From Gemmatimonadota bacterium (lineage in GTDB: Bacteria; Gemmatimonadota; Gemmatimonadetes; Gemmatimonadales; GWC2-71-9), in assembly GCA_003223415.1 (NCBI GenBank), contig QHUY01000047.1, forward strand, positions 1-55,203: DNA of 55,203 nucleotides, given 5' to 3'. A program made the translations under genes and the position numbers. Shown here in pieces: positions 31,264-41,082 of the stretch. The notes below the pieces were generated by a model. That model did not search any database. It saw nothing but the letters and a program-made list of their open reading frames with translations, and was not told where the DNA came from. How positions within the stretch are numbered: the first letter of the stretch is position 1; every line of letters begins with the position of its first letter.

Positions 31264-32168
31264 TCTCCCAGCCCCGCTCCCCCTCCTACCGCCATCCCCA
31301 TGGTGTGGTAGCCCTTGTCCACGTAGATCGTCGAGCCCGTGATGCCGCTCGCCAGCGGACTGAGTAGAAAGGCCGCCGCCATCGCGACTTCATCGGCGCC
31401 GAGCTCCTGGGGCAGCGGCGCGTTCGCGGTGTAGTACTTCACCATCTTGTCGATGCCGCCGATGGCGCTCGCGGCCCGGGAGGCGAGGGGCCCTGCCGAG
31501 ATCGTATTGACACGTAGACCGTACTTCCGCCCCGCCTCGTAGGCGAGGGTCCGCGTGTCGCTCTCCAGCGCCGCCTTGGCCGACGACATCCCGCCTCCGT
31601 AACCCGGGACCACCCGCTCGCTCGCCATGTAGGTGAGCGAGATGAAGGCCCCGCCGGGGCGCATCAGGGGACCGAGCCGGGCCACCATCGACACGAGGGA
31701 GTAGGCGCTCACGCTCACGGCGGCGAGGTAGCCGGGGCGGCTCGTCTCGAGCAGCGGTTTCTTCACTTCCGGGCCGTTGGCCAGCGAGTGCACGACGATG
31801 TCGAGCGGCTTGTCCCCGAGATCCTGGACCAAGCGCTGGCGCAAGCCCTCGACGGAGAAATCGCCCACGTCCTTGTAACGCTTGTTGGTGCGGATGTCCT
31901 CGGGCGCGTCGGCAAGCGTGTCGTAGGCGGCGTCGAGCGGGTAGATCTTCTCGAACTCGAGCAGAGACCCGTCGGACAGCTTGCGGGCAGCGTTGATTTT
32001 CCCGCGCTCGAGCAGGTTCAGGAAAATGTTCAGCGCCGGCGGCCAGGTGCCCGTGCATACCGTCGCCTCGGCCTGCGCCAGCGCCTTGGCGATGGCGAAC
32101 CCGTAGCCGGCGTCGTCCGCCACGCCCGCCACGAGCGCCCTCTTGCCGCGTAGGTCAATACTCAGCAT
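31260..32168 (-). CDS. fabI: Enoyl-ACP reductase FabI, plant/chlamydial-like variant with long insertion
   Basis: [104 protein letters not shown]. Confidence 0.92.
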   Translation of the reverse strand: MLSIDLRGKRALVAGVADDAGYGFAIAKALAQAEATVCTGTWPPALNIFLNLLERGKINAARKLSDGSLLEFEKIYPLDAAYDTLADAPEDIRTNKRYKDVGDFSVEGLRQRLVQDLGDKPLDIVVHSLANGPEVKKPLLETSRPGYLAAVSVSAYSLVSMVARLGPLMRPGGAFISLTYMASERVVPGYGGGMSSAKAALESDTRTLAYEAGRKYGLRVNTISAGPLASRAASAIGGIDKMVKYYTANAPLPQELGADEVAMAAAFLLSPLASGITGSTIYVDKGYHTMGMAVGGGAGLGE

Positions 32169-32191
32169 TGCGCTCTACTCCCCGGTCCTGA

Positions 32192-32245
32192 GCCGTCAGC
32201 CATCAGCCGTCAGTGACTGATGGCTGAACGCTGATGGCAAATGGC
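32192..32245. repeat. Inverted 7-bp arrays between fabI and GGR gene
   Basis: gccgtca gccatca gccgtca | ctgatgg ctgaacg ctgatgg caaatgg. Confidence 0.9.
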
Positions 32246-33421
32246 TCACAGGAAAAACCGCGCCGCCACCGGAATCAGCTGCGGGTGCTTGACCAACGCG
32301 TGCGCGAAGATCCGCCCCAGCGTGCGCTTCTCCTGGGGAATCTTGTTCACCGTACGCGCGAGCCCATTGAAGAAGTCGTCGCTCAGGGCCTCCAGGGCCT
32401 GCTTGATGCGATAGTACTTGAGGTGATCGTCGCCCAGGAGCTTCATCCACGTGCTGTGGTAGGACGCGAGGCGGCGCTCACTGGTGTCTCGCTCGCGGAT
32501 GGCGGCGGCGGCGGTGCACCCGGCCAGCCGTCCCGCTTTCATGGCGTTGACGATCCCGCCGCCCGACAGCGGGTTGATCATGTGCGCGGCGTCTCCCGCG
32601 AGGAGCACGCCGTCGGCATACGTCTTCCGGATCGTCGTGTGGACGATGACGCCGCCCACCGTATAGCCGGTACGCGCCGCGCGGGGGTAGCGCCGGGCGA
32701 TCCATTCGTTCAGGTACTGCCGCGCGTTGCGGCCGTCGCTCTTCAGCGCCACCAGGCCGAGCCCGACGTTCGCCACGCCCACGCCCTTGGGGAACACCCA
32801 CGCGTAGCCGCCGGGGGCCACGCGGTCGCCCCACTGGATGTAGATCGCGTCGGGGTCCACGTCGATGCCCTGGACTAGGTACTGGGCGCAGGACTCCATG
32901 TCGCGGGCCGGCACGCGGGTGTCGAGCCCCGCCCACCGGCCCACCATCGCCTCCACCCCATCGGCGCCGATCACGACCCGTGCCCCGACTGTCTCTTCGG
33001 CACCGGCCCCGCGCAGCCGCACGTGCCAGCGGCCCCCGGGACCCCGCTGCATGCCGGTCGCCTCGACGCCGACCTGCAGGTCAACGCCTTCGGCCACCGC
33101 CAGCGCGGCGAGATAGGCGTCGAACCGGGTGCGGTCGAGGATCCAGCCCACGTCACGCTGGGCAACTCTCACTTCGGTGTCATCGGGGGCGATGAAGATG
33201 ACCTGCGTGATCTTTCGGGCGACCCAAGGCGCTCCCCCCGGGTCGGCGAACTCCCGCAATCCCGCGTCGCCCACCCCCTCCGCGCAACGCACCGGGGCGC
33301 CGACGGCCCGGTCCCGCTCGATCAGCAAGACATCGAGCTCGGGGGACGCGTGCTTGGCCTCCCACGCCGCGACCGACCCGGCGGGGCCGGCACCGACCAC
33401 GAGGACGTCGAGATCCCTCAC
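32246..33421 (-). CDS. Geranylgeranyl reductase family FAD-dependent oxidoreductase
   Basis: DLDVLVVGAGPAGSVAAWEA, PVRCAEGVG, GADGVEAMVGRWAG, LLAGDAAHMINPLSGGGIVNAMKAG. Confidence 0.88.
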   Translation of the reverse strand: MRDLDVLVVGAGPAGSVAAWEAKHASPELDVLLIERDRAVGAPVRCAEGVGDAGLREFADPGGAPWVARKITQVIFIAPDDTEVRVAQRDVGWILDRTRFDAYLAALAVAEGVDLQVGVEATGMQRGPGGRWHVRLRGAGAEETVGARVVIGADGVEAMVGRWAGLDTRVPARDMESCAQYLVQGIDVDPDAIYIQWGDRVAPGGYAWVFPKGVGVANVGLGLVALKSDGRNARQYLNEWIARRYPRAARTGYTVGGVIVHTTIRKTYADGVLLAGDAAHMINPLSGGGIVNAMKAGRLAGCTAAAAIRERDTSERRLASYHSTWMKLLGDDHLKYYRIKQALEALSDDFFNGLARTVNKIPQEKRTLGRIFAHALVKHPQLIPVAARFFL

Positions 33422-33657
33422 GCGGCGGGCACCATGGCGAGGGCGCCGACCGGACAGGGGGCGATGCACTTGCGACAGCCGGTGCAGGTCTCCGCCTCGA
33501 CCACCAGGTCGCTCAAGTCCAGGTGAATCGCCTCTGGGGGGCAGAGCGGAAGGCAGAGGCCGCAGCGGTCGCAGTTGGTGAGGTCGACGACAGCCACTGC
33601 GGTGGCCCGGGTTCGCGGCATGGGCGGAAGCCTAGTGTCCGCCCGGAATGCCGTCAA
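33418..33657 (-). CDS. 2[4Fe-4S] ferredoxin
   Basis: CDRCGLCLPLCPPEAI ... CTGCRKCIAPCPVGAL; 4-bp overlap with the GGR gene; start may be internal (near 33621). Confidence 0.88.
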   Translation of the reverse strand: MTAFRADTRLPPMPRTRATAVAVVDLTNCDRCGLCLPLCPPEAIHLDLSDLVVEAETCTGCRKCIAPCPVGALAMVPAA

Positions 33658-33740
33658 GCTTCGAGCTTGTTTGCAGTTACGTGGTCCGATAGGTTACGGG
33701 CTCCTGCCGTCGTTGGCCCTCCGCCCGCGGAGCTACCGGT

Positions 33741-35402
33741 ATGCGCAGAGCATCGCTCCTCATCCTCAGTCTCTCTCTTGCAGGCGCCTCGACGCGGGGG
33801 CAGTCCGCACTGAACCCCGAATCGCTGCGCGTGCGGCTCTTTGCGCTCGCGGCCGATTCGATGGGCGGCCGTCAGACCGGGGAGGTGGGGGACTGGAAGG
33901 CGCAGGAGTGGGTCGCCGCCGAGTTCCGAGCCGCCGGGCTCAAGCCCGCCGGGGAGGACGGAACGTACTTCCAGGTCATTCCATTTCAGCGGGTCTTTGC
34001 GGACAGCGCGACTCACATCCGCGTGGGGACGGTGGCGTTCCGGCTCGGCCGGGACGTGCTGCCACTCGGCCAACCGGTGTCGTGGTCACTGGAGGGCGTC
34101 CGCGCCGTCTTCGCGGGTTGGCTCGATCGCCCCGAGTCTTGGATCGATTCGCTCACCGCGGCCGGCCGCCTGCTCGTATTCGCTACCGGGGATTCGTTGC
34201 GGGACTTTCGCAGCCTCGGACCGCTGCTGGCCGGTCTGAGGCGGGCTCCGACCTATCGGGCAGGCGCGGGCGTCGCGATCGTGGCGCTGGACCGGCTCGC
34301 GCCCGACCTCATCCCGCAGGTGCTGGCCGGACGGATCATCACCGACACGGTGATTCCCACGCCGCCCGGATTCCGGCCTTTGATCTTCGCGACAGTGGCC
34401 GCGGCGCGCGCGATCCTGGGGGTGGATCCTGCCGCCGCTACCGGGGGCGTGCTCGGGAGTCCGCTCGCCGGTGGGGTGCGCTATGCACGCGCAGCGCTCG
34501 CGTTTCCCGCCCGCAACGTGATCGCCGTCCTGACCGGGGACGATCCGGCCCTGCGTGGAGAGTACGTCGCGATCAGTGCGCACCACGACCACGTCGGCTT
34601 CACCGGTCGGCCGGTCGACCACGATTCGACGTACGCGTACAACCGGGTGGTGCGTCCGATGGGGGCGGACTCGCCGATGCGCCTGGCGGCGCCGGCGGAG
34701 GCTGCGCGCATCGCCGCGATCCGCGACAGCCTGCGACGCGCGCGACCGTCGCGACCGGATTCCATTTTCAACGGGGCGGACGACGACGGATCGGGGACGG
34801 TCGGACTCATCGCGATCGCTCAGGCGCTATCGGCCGGGGAGGGATGGGGGGGGGCGCGCCCGCGCCGTTCCATTCTTTTCGTCTCTCACGCGGCGGAGGA
34901 GCGCGGCCTGCTGGGGTCCGCGTGGTTCACCGACCATCCGACCGTCGCGCGGGACTCGATCGTGGCGGAAGTGGACATGGACATGATCGGGCGGGGGGGT
35001 GCGACCGACCTCCCTAAGGGCGGGCCCGGCTACCTCGAGGTGGTCGGCGTGCGGCGACTCTCCCGCGAGCTCGGCGATCTGCTGGAGCGGGTGAACGCGG
35101 GGGAGCGGGCCCCCTTCACCTTCAACTACGAGTACGACGCGCCGGGGCACCCGTTGCAGTATTACTGTCGCGCGGACCATTACAGTTATGCTCGCTACGG
35201 CATTCCGTCGGTCTCGCTGTCGCGAGGGGAGCACGCCGACTATCACCAGGTGACGGACGAGCCCCAATACATCGATTACCGGGACCTAGGTCGGGTGGCC
35301 ACGCTGGTGCGGGACTTTGCCCGGGTGGTGGCCGATCTCGACCACCGGCCGGCGCTCGACGGCCCCCGGCCCGCCGATCCCCACGTGCCGTGCCGCCAGT
35401 AA
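33741..35402 (+). CDS. Secreted M28 family zinc aminopeptidase
   Basis: Signal peptide; SAHHDHVGF, NGADDDGSGTVGLI, SHAAEERGLLGS, DMDMIGRGG. Confidence 0.88.
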   Translation: MRRASLLILSLSLAGASTRGQSALNPESLRVRLFALAADSMGGRQTGEVGDWKAQEWVAAEFRAAGLKPAGEDGTYFQVIPFQRVFADSATHIRVGTVAFRLGRDVLPLGQPVSWSLEGVRAVFAGWLDRPESWIDSLTAAGRLLVFATGDSLRDFRSLGPLLAGLRRAPTYRAGAGVAIVALDRLAPDLIPQVLAGRIITDTVIPTPPGFRPLIFATVAAARAILGVDPAAATGGVLGSPLAGGVRYARAALAFPARNVIAVLTGDDPALRGEYVAISAHHDHVGFTGRPVDHDSTYAYNRVVRPMGADSPMRLAAPAEAARIAAIRDSLRRARPSRPDSIFNGADDDGSGTVGLIAIAQALSAGEGWGGARPRRSILFVSHAAEERGLLGSAWFTDHPTVARDSIVAEVDMDMIGRGGATDLPKGGPGYLEVVGVRRLSRELGDLLERVNAGERAPFTFNYEYDAPGHPLQYYCRADHYSYARYGIPSVSLSRGEHADYHQVTDEPQYIDYRDLGRVATLVRDFARVVADLDHRPALDGPRPADPHVPCRQ

Positions 35403-35496
35403 GGCCGGCGTCAACCATCCGCTTGTTCGGGGTTCCGCTTTTCATTAGGTTGAGTCGCCCGTGCTGCGCCCGCCCACTCCTTCACCATGACGACAC

Positions 35497-36540
35497 GTGC
35501 GATTACGCTGGCCGAATTGGCGAATCGGTTCCTGGAGTCCTGCGAACGAGATCGCCGTGGATCTCGGCACGGCCAACACGCTCATCTACGTTCGTGGCGA
35601 GGGCATCGTGCTGAACGAGCCCTCCGTGGTCGCGATCGAGAAGGCCACCGGCAAGATCAAAGGCATCGGGCTCGAGGCCAAGCGCATGCTGGGCCGGACG
35701 CCCGACGGCATTCTCGCGGTGCGGCCGCTGAAGGACGGCGTCATCGCCGACTTCGACGTGACCGAAAAGATGCTGCGCTTCTTCCTCAAGACGATCATCG
35801 ACCGGCACCTGTTCCGAGTGAAGCCGAAGGTCATCGTGTGCGTGCCGAGCGGCATCACCGAAGTGGAGAAGCGGGCGGTACGCGACTCGGCGCAGTCGGC
35901 CGGCGCGAAAGAGGTCTACATGGTGGCCGAGCCGATGGCGGCCGCCATCGGCGTGGGGCTGCCCGTCGAGACGCCGACCGGGAACATGGTGATCGACATC
36001 GGCGGCGGCACGACGGAGATCGCGGTGATCGCGCTCTCGGGGATCGTGTCCGACACCTCGATCCGCACGGGCGGCGACGAGCTCGACCAGGCGATCGTGC
36101 AGTTCATGCGCAAGAACTACAACCTCCTCATCGGCGAGCCGACCGCCGAGCAGATCAAGATCCAGATCGGCTCGGCGGCGCCGGTAGGCGAGGAGCGGGA
36201 GATGGAGGTGAAGGGGCGCGACCTCGTCTCGGGGATTCCGAAGATCGTGCGTGTGCACTCGAGCGAGATCCGGGAGGCGGTCCAGGAGCCGATCCAGCAG
36301 ATCGTGGATGCCGTGCGGCGCGCCCTGGAGATCACCCCGCCCGAGCTCGCGAGCGACATCGTCGACCGCGGCATCGTGATGACCGGCGGCGGCGCCCTGA
36401 TCCGTGGGCTCGACGTGCTCTTGCAGCAGGAGACCGGCTTGCCGATCCATCTCGATGAGGACCCGATGACCTGCGTGGTCCGGGGCACCGGCCGGATCCT
36501 CGATGATCCGGAGAAATACCGCAACGTCCTGACGACCTAG
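35497..36540 (+). CDS. mreB: Rod shape-determining protein MreB
   Basis: NEIAVDLGTANTLIYVRGEGIVLNEPSVVAIEK; GTG start inferred, N-terminus uncertain. Confidence 0.95.
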   Translation: MRLRWPNWRIGSWSPANEIAVDLGTANTLIYVRGEGIVLNEPSVVAIEKATGKIKGIGLEAKRMLGRTPDGILAVRPLKDGVIADFDVTEKMLRFFLKTIIDRHLFRVKPKVIVCVPSGITEVEKRAVRDSAQSAGAKEVYMVAEPMAAAIGVGLPVETPTGNMVIDIGGGTTEIAVIALSGIVSDTSIRTGGDELDQAIVQFMRKNYNLLIGEPTAEQIKIQIGSAAPVGEEREMEVKGRDLVSGIPKIVRVHSSEIREAVQEPIQQIVDAVRRALEITPPELASDIVDRGIVMTGGGALIRGLDVLLQQETGLPIHLDEDPMTCVVRGTGRILDDPEKYRNVLTT

Positions 36541-36544
36541 CGGG

Positions 36545-37396
36545 ATGGCGCTCCGAGCGGATCGCTACGCGTCGCGGGCGGGCACCTTGCTCTTTCTGGG
36601 GTGCGTCGGCCTATCGCTCGCGGCGATGAGCCTGCCGCCCGCCTGGCGCGACCCGGTCGCTGCCGCGCTGCGCCAGACGATCCTCGCGCCCTTCCTCGAG
36701 CTGCAGCAGCAGTCGGAGTTACTGCGGACCTCTCACAGCCGGTTCGAGCGAGTCGTCGCCCAGCGCGACTCCGCCGCCCTCGCGGCCACGTTCCTGCCCG
36801 AGCTCCGCAACGAGAACACGCGCCTGCGGGTCCTTTTGGGCCTGGGCCAGCGACTCGGCACCGGTTACACCCCCGCGGAGGTCCTCCATCAAGCCGCCCC
36901 CACCGACCCGCTCACGCTCGAGGTGTCCGCCGGCCGCCGGCAAGGCGTGCGCCCGCTGGCCCCTGTTGTGAGTCCTGAGGGCCTGGTCGGGGTCGTCTTT
37001 GCGGTGGACGCGCAGACGAGTGTCGTCGTCACCTGGGCCCACCCCGAGTTCCGCGCCAGCGCCATGGCGGCCGACGGCGGGGTCTACGGCATCGCGGCGC
37101 CCCATGGCACGGAAGGCCCGGGGGTGTGGCTGCTGGAGCTGCGCGGCGTGCCCTACCTCCAGGCCGTCCCCGTTGGAACGGTGATCCTCACCTCCGGGCT
37201 GGGCGGCGTGTTGCCGCGGGGCATCCCGCTCGGCACCGTGCTCGGCGTCGTGGGCGAGACGGAGGGATGGGAGCGCACCTATCTCGTGCGCCCCGCCGTC
37301 CAGCCGGCCGGCGTCACGCACGTGATGATCCTGGGGGCCGCCCGCAACGGCGCGGATCTGCACAACGCCTTCCCGCCCGTCCAGGAGACACCGTGA
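36545..37396 (+). CDS. mreC: Rod shape-determining protein MreC
   Basis: Between mreB and mreD; single TM plus ENTRLRVLLGLGQRLGTGYTPAEVL. Confidence 0.9.
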   Translation: MALRADRYASRAGTLLFLGCVGLSLAAMSLPPAWRDPVAAALRQTILAPFLELQQQSELLRTSHSRFERVVAQRDSAALAATFLPELRNENTRLRVLLGLGQRLGTGYTPAEVLHQAAPTDPLTLEVSAGRRQGVRPLAPVVSPEGLVGVVFAVDAQTSVVVTWAHPEFRASAMAADGGVYGIAAPHGTEGPGVWLLELRGVPYLQAVPVGTVILTSGLGGVLPRGIPLGTVLGVVGETEGWERTYLVRPAVQPAGVTHVMILGAARNGADLHNAFPPVQETP

Positions 37397-37890
37397 GGCG
37401 CAGCGACAAGTACCGAGTCTGGGTGATCCTGGCGGTCTTGGTGGCGCTGCAATTCTCGGTGCGTAACCGTTTGGGGAACGAGCGCACCGCGCCTGACTTC
37501 CTGCTGCTGGCCCTGCTCATCTATACGATCCGCTCTCAGCCCGGCCGGAGCGCCGCCGCGGGGTTCGTGGTCGGCCTGCTGCGCGACGCCCTCACACCGG
37601 CCAGTTTCGGCGCGGGAGCCCTTGCCCACACCCTCGTCGGCTACCTCTCCGCCTGGGGCAAGGCCGTCTTCTTCGCCGAGAACCTGTTTGTCAACGGGTG
37701 CCTGTTCTTCGCCGGGACGTGGTGCCGCAACGTTGTCGTGGCGCTGGCGTCGGGCAAGCTGAAGGGTGGGCAGTTGGGCTGGGAGCTGCTCGTGTGGTCG
37801 CCGTTGCAGAGCCTCACGACGGCGGTGGCGGGTGTCGCCGTGCTGTGGCTGTTCGGCCGCTGGCTGGCGATTCGGCTGAGCGAATCATGA
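37393..37890 (+). CDS. mreD: Rod shape-determining protein MreD
   Basis: Multi-TM small protein in mre operon position. Confidence 0.85.
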   Translation: MRRSDKYRVWVILAVLVALQFSVRNRLGNERTAPDFLLLALLIYTIRSQPGRSAAAGFVVGLLRDALTPASFGAGALAHTLVGYLSAWGKAVFFAENLFVNGCLFFAGTWCRNVVVALASGKLKGGQLGWELLVWSPLQSLTTAVAGVAVLWLFGRWLAIRLSES

Positions 37891-39791
37891 CCACGTTCCA
37901 CCCTTTCCGGATGGACCGCCGCCTCCGCGTCGCGCGGGGGATCGTGTGGGGCACGATGGGCGTCATCGTGCTGGGGTTCTTTCGCGCCCAGATTCTTGAG
38001 CACGGTCGCTACGAACTGAAGTCGCGCACCAACCGGCTCAAGGCGATCACCCTGCCGGCGCCGCGCGGGGTGATCACTGACCGGCGCGGCGCCGTCCTGG
38101 CCGAAAACGTGCCCGGCTACACGGTCTCGTTGCTGCCGGCTGACACCGCGGCGATGCGGGCCACGCTGTGGCGCATCGCCCCGATCGTGAAGCTCGATAG
38201 CGCGGCCATCGGGCGCGTCCTGGCCCGCTACCTGCGGGTGCCGTACCAGCCGGCGGTCGTGCTCGCCGACGCGCCGTTTCCCGTCGTGTCCACCCTGGAG
38301 GAGCGGCGGCTGCTCATCCCGGGGCTCGTGATTCAGACGGAGCCCAAGCGGCACTACCCGGACAGCGGGGACATTGCGCACCTGATCGGCTACGTCGGCG
38401 AGGTCACCGAGCAGGAACTCGCGCAGCGGCGCAATGCGGCGCTGGGGCTCGGCGCGCTCGTCGGGCAGGACGGCCTCGAGCGGGAATACGACGACTCGCT
38501 GCGCGGCGCCGACGGCCTCCGCTTCGTGGAGGTGACCGCGCTGGGCCACGTCGTGCGCGACCACGGCGCCTCCCCCACCCTGCGCCCCGTCTCCGGCGCG
38601 CCGCTGCGCACGACGATCGACCTGGACCTGCAACGCTTCGTGGCGCGGATCTTCCCCGCCGGGCAACGCGGCGCGGTCGTGGCGATGGACCCGAACACCG
38701 GCGAGGTCCTCGCGCTCTACAGCGCGCCCGGCTACGACCCCAACCGCTTCGTGGGCGGCGTGACCCCGGACTACTGGCGCACGCTGAGCGAGAACGAGGC
38801 CCACCCGTTCTTCGACCGCGCCATCCAGGCGCGCTATCCGCCAGGGTCGACGTGGAAGCTGGCCCTCGCGGCGATGGCGCTGAAGCGCGGCCTCGTGACG
38901 ATGCACAGTCACATGCCGATCCCGTGCCGCGGCGGCCTGCAGTACGGCAACCGGTTCTTCCGCTGCTGGCAAGCCAAGGGACACGGCGACCTCACGCTCC
39001 AGGAGGCGATCGCCCAGAGCTGCGACGTGTACTTCTATCAGCTCGGCCTCAAACTCGGTCTCTCCTCGGTGCTCGAGGACGCCAACGCCTGGGGCTTCCG
39101 GGGCCGGACCGGAGTCGACCTGCCGGGCGAGATTCCGCCGGAGTTCCCGACCGGCACCGACTACTATGATCGCATCTACGGGTCCCGGCATTGGACCTCC
39201 GCCGTCACTCTCAACCTCGCCATCGGCCAGGGGGAGAACGCGCAGACGCTGATCAGCATGGTGCGACTCTACCAGATGCTCGCGAGCGATGGGCGAGAGC
39301 ACACGCCCTACCTCGTGCACCCGAACATCCCCTCCGACGTCAGCCTCGAGCTCTCGGCCGAGCAGCTCGCCGGGCTACGCCAGGCGATGATTGCCGTGGT
39401 GGAGCGGGGCACGGCCCGCGGCGCGCGCAGGGAAGCGATCAGCATCGCGGGCAAGACGGGCACCGCACAGAACCCCCACGGCCCGAACCACGGCTGGTTC
39501 ATCGGGTTCGCGCCGGCCGACAAGCCCCGGATCGTGGTGGGCGCGATCATCGAGTTCGCCCGCGAGGGTCCGTATGTGGCGCCCCTCGTCGCCCGGGTGA
39601 TCGCGCGTTACCTGGGCGTCGATACTTCAGCCGCCTCCGTCGTGCGGATGGTGCTGCCGTCCGACACCGCCCCAGCCACGGTGCAGGTGCTTCCCAGCGC
39701 ACTGCCGGACACCGTCCGGCATGACACGGTCCCCCCGGACACCACGCGCAAGGACACGACCCATGTTCTCGCGGCTCCGCGAGATCGATAA
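37887..39791 (+). CDS. mrdA: Penicillin-binding protein 2
   Basis: PGSTWKLALA (SxxK), SCDVYFYQLG, GKTGTAQNPHG. Confidence 0.95.
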   Translation: MTTFHPFRMDRRLRVARGIVWGTMGVIVLGFFRAQILEHGRYELKSRTNRLKAITLPAPRGVITDRRGAVLAENVPGYTVSLLPADTAAMRATLWRIAPIVKLDSAAIGRVLARYLRVPYQPAVVLADAPFPVVSTLEERRLLIPGLVIQTEPKRHYPDSGDIAHLIGYVGEVTEQELAQRRNAALGLGALVGQDGLEREYDDSLRGADGLRFVEVTALGHVVRDHGASPTLRPVSGAPLRTTIDLDLQRFVARIFPAGQRGAVVAMDPNTGEVLALYSAPGYDPNRFVGGVTPDYWRTLSENEAHPFFDRAIQARYPPGSTWKLALAAMALKRGLVTMHSHMPIPCRGGLQYGNRFFRCWQAKGHGDLTLQEAIAQSCDVYFYQLGLKLGLSSVLEDANAWGFRGRTGVDLPGEIPPEFPTGTDYYDRIYGSRHWTSAVTLNLAIGQGENAQTLISMVRLYQMLASDGREHTPYLVHPNIPSDVSLELSAEQLAGLRQAMIAVVERGTARGARREAISIAGKTGTAQNPHGPNHGWFIGFAPADKPRIVVGAIIEFAREGPYVAPLVARVIARYLGVDTSAASVVRMVLPSDTAPATVQVLPSALPDTVRHDTVPPDTTRKDTTHVLAAPRDR

Positions 39792-41010
39792 GCCGCTCAT
39801 CAGCGTCGCGCTGGCGCTCGCGGCGTACGGCCTCGCCACGCTGTATTCGGCGGGACAGACCGACGTCCCCACCGCCGTCGCGACGATCTGGGTGCGGCAG
39901 CTCGTTTGGCTCGCGCTCGGCGCAGTCGCCGCCGCGCTGGTGTTCCGGACGTCGCCGCGGCTGCTCGAATGGGCGTCCCCCTACGCTTATGGGGCGATCG
40001 TACTGCTGCTCATGATCACCCTGGTGATCGGCACGGGGGCGGGAACGGCCGCGGGCAGCAAATCCTGGATCGCCATCGGCGGCCACCGCTTGGGCCAGCC
40101 CGCCGAACTGGGCAAGCTGGCCGTGATACTGATGCTGGCGCGCTGGATCGCCGACCGCCGCGAGCCGCCCGCCACGCTGCGGGAGCTCGTCTATCCCGGG
40201 GTCATCATGGGAATCCCGTTCGTGCTGGTCATGCTGCAGCCTGATCTGGGGAGCGCCATCGTCTTCGTGACGATCCTGTTCGCGATGCTGTTCTGGGCGG
40301 GCACTAAGCCCCAGCTGCTGATCCTCCTCGCCTCTCCCGCCATCGGGCTGATCTTGGCGTTCTCGACGATCGCCTGGGGGGCCTGGATCGTCTTGCTGTT
40401 CGGCCTGCTGCTGTGGTGGCGCTCCTACGTGTGGGAAGGCCTGGCGGTCATGATGGCCAATGTGCTGATGGGGGTCGTGGCCTTCCCGTTCTGGCGGCAC
40501 CTCGCTCCGTATCAGCAGAATCGGCTGCTCGCGTTTCTGAACCCGGAAGTCGACCCTCGGGCCACGGGATGGCACGTGATCCAATCCAAGGTGGCCGTCG
40601 GGTCGGGGGGCTTCTTGGGGGAGGGGTTCACCCTCGGCAGCCAGAAACGGCTCGCCTTTCTGCCGGCCCAACACACCGACTTCATCTTTTCGGTGGTGGG
40701 GGAGGAGCTGGGATTCGTGGGCGTGGTGGTCGCCCTGACCCTATTCCTGGCGCTGCTGCTCGTCCTGCTGCGCATCGCCCGCCGCGCCACCGATTCTTAC
40801 TCGAGCCTGTGCGTCTTCGGCATCGCGGGCCTGCTGTTCACCCATATCGTCGAAAACGTCGGGATGACGGTCAATCTCCTCCCGATCACTGGTATCCCGC
40901 TGCCGTTCTTCTCCTACGGGGGATCGTTCCTGCTGGCGTGCTCCCTGGCGATGGGGATCGCGCTGCGGGTCGCCTGGGAGTCCCGCCAGTCAGGGTACGC
41001 TGAGCTGTGA
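39763..41010 (+). CDS. rodA: Rod shape-determining protein RodA (SEDS)
   Basis: LQPDLGSAIVFVTILFAMLF, LPAQHTDFIFSVVGEELGF, GMTVNLLPITGIPLPFFSYGGS. Confidence 0.96.
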   Translation: MFSRLREIDKPLISVALALAAYGLATLYSAGQTDVPTAVATIWVRQLVWLALGAVAAALVFRTSPRLLEWASPYAYGAIVLLLMITLVIGTGAGTAAGSKSWIAIGGHRLGQPAELGKLAVILMLARWIADRREPPATLRELVYPGVIMGIPFVLVMLQPDLGSAIVFVTILFAMLFWAGTKPQLLILLASPAIGLILAFSTIAWGAWIVLLFGLLLWWRSYVWEGLAVMMANVLMGVVAFPFWRHLAPYQQNRLLAFLNPEVDPRATGWHVIQSKVAVGSGGFLGEGFTLGSQKRLAFLPAQHTDFIFSVVGEELGFVGVVVALTLFLALLLVLLRIARRATDSYSSLCVFGIAGLLFTHIVENVGMTVNLLPITGIPLPFFSYGGSFLLACSLAMGIALRVAWESRQSGYAEL

Positions 41011-41082
41011 CAAGGAGTTACCAGCTCGGGGCTGGCGTATCCTCCAGGCCGCTCCCAAATTGTGCCCTTCCCAATCCCCTCC

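Noticed and set aside
37641-39320. 559-aa minus ORF opposite mreD/mrdA
   Set aside because: Shadow of PBP2, no recognisable protein features.
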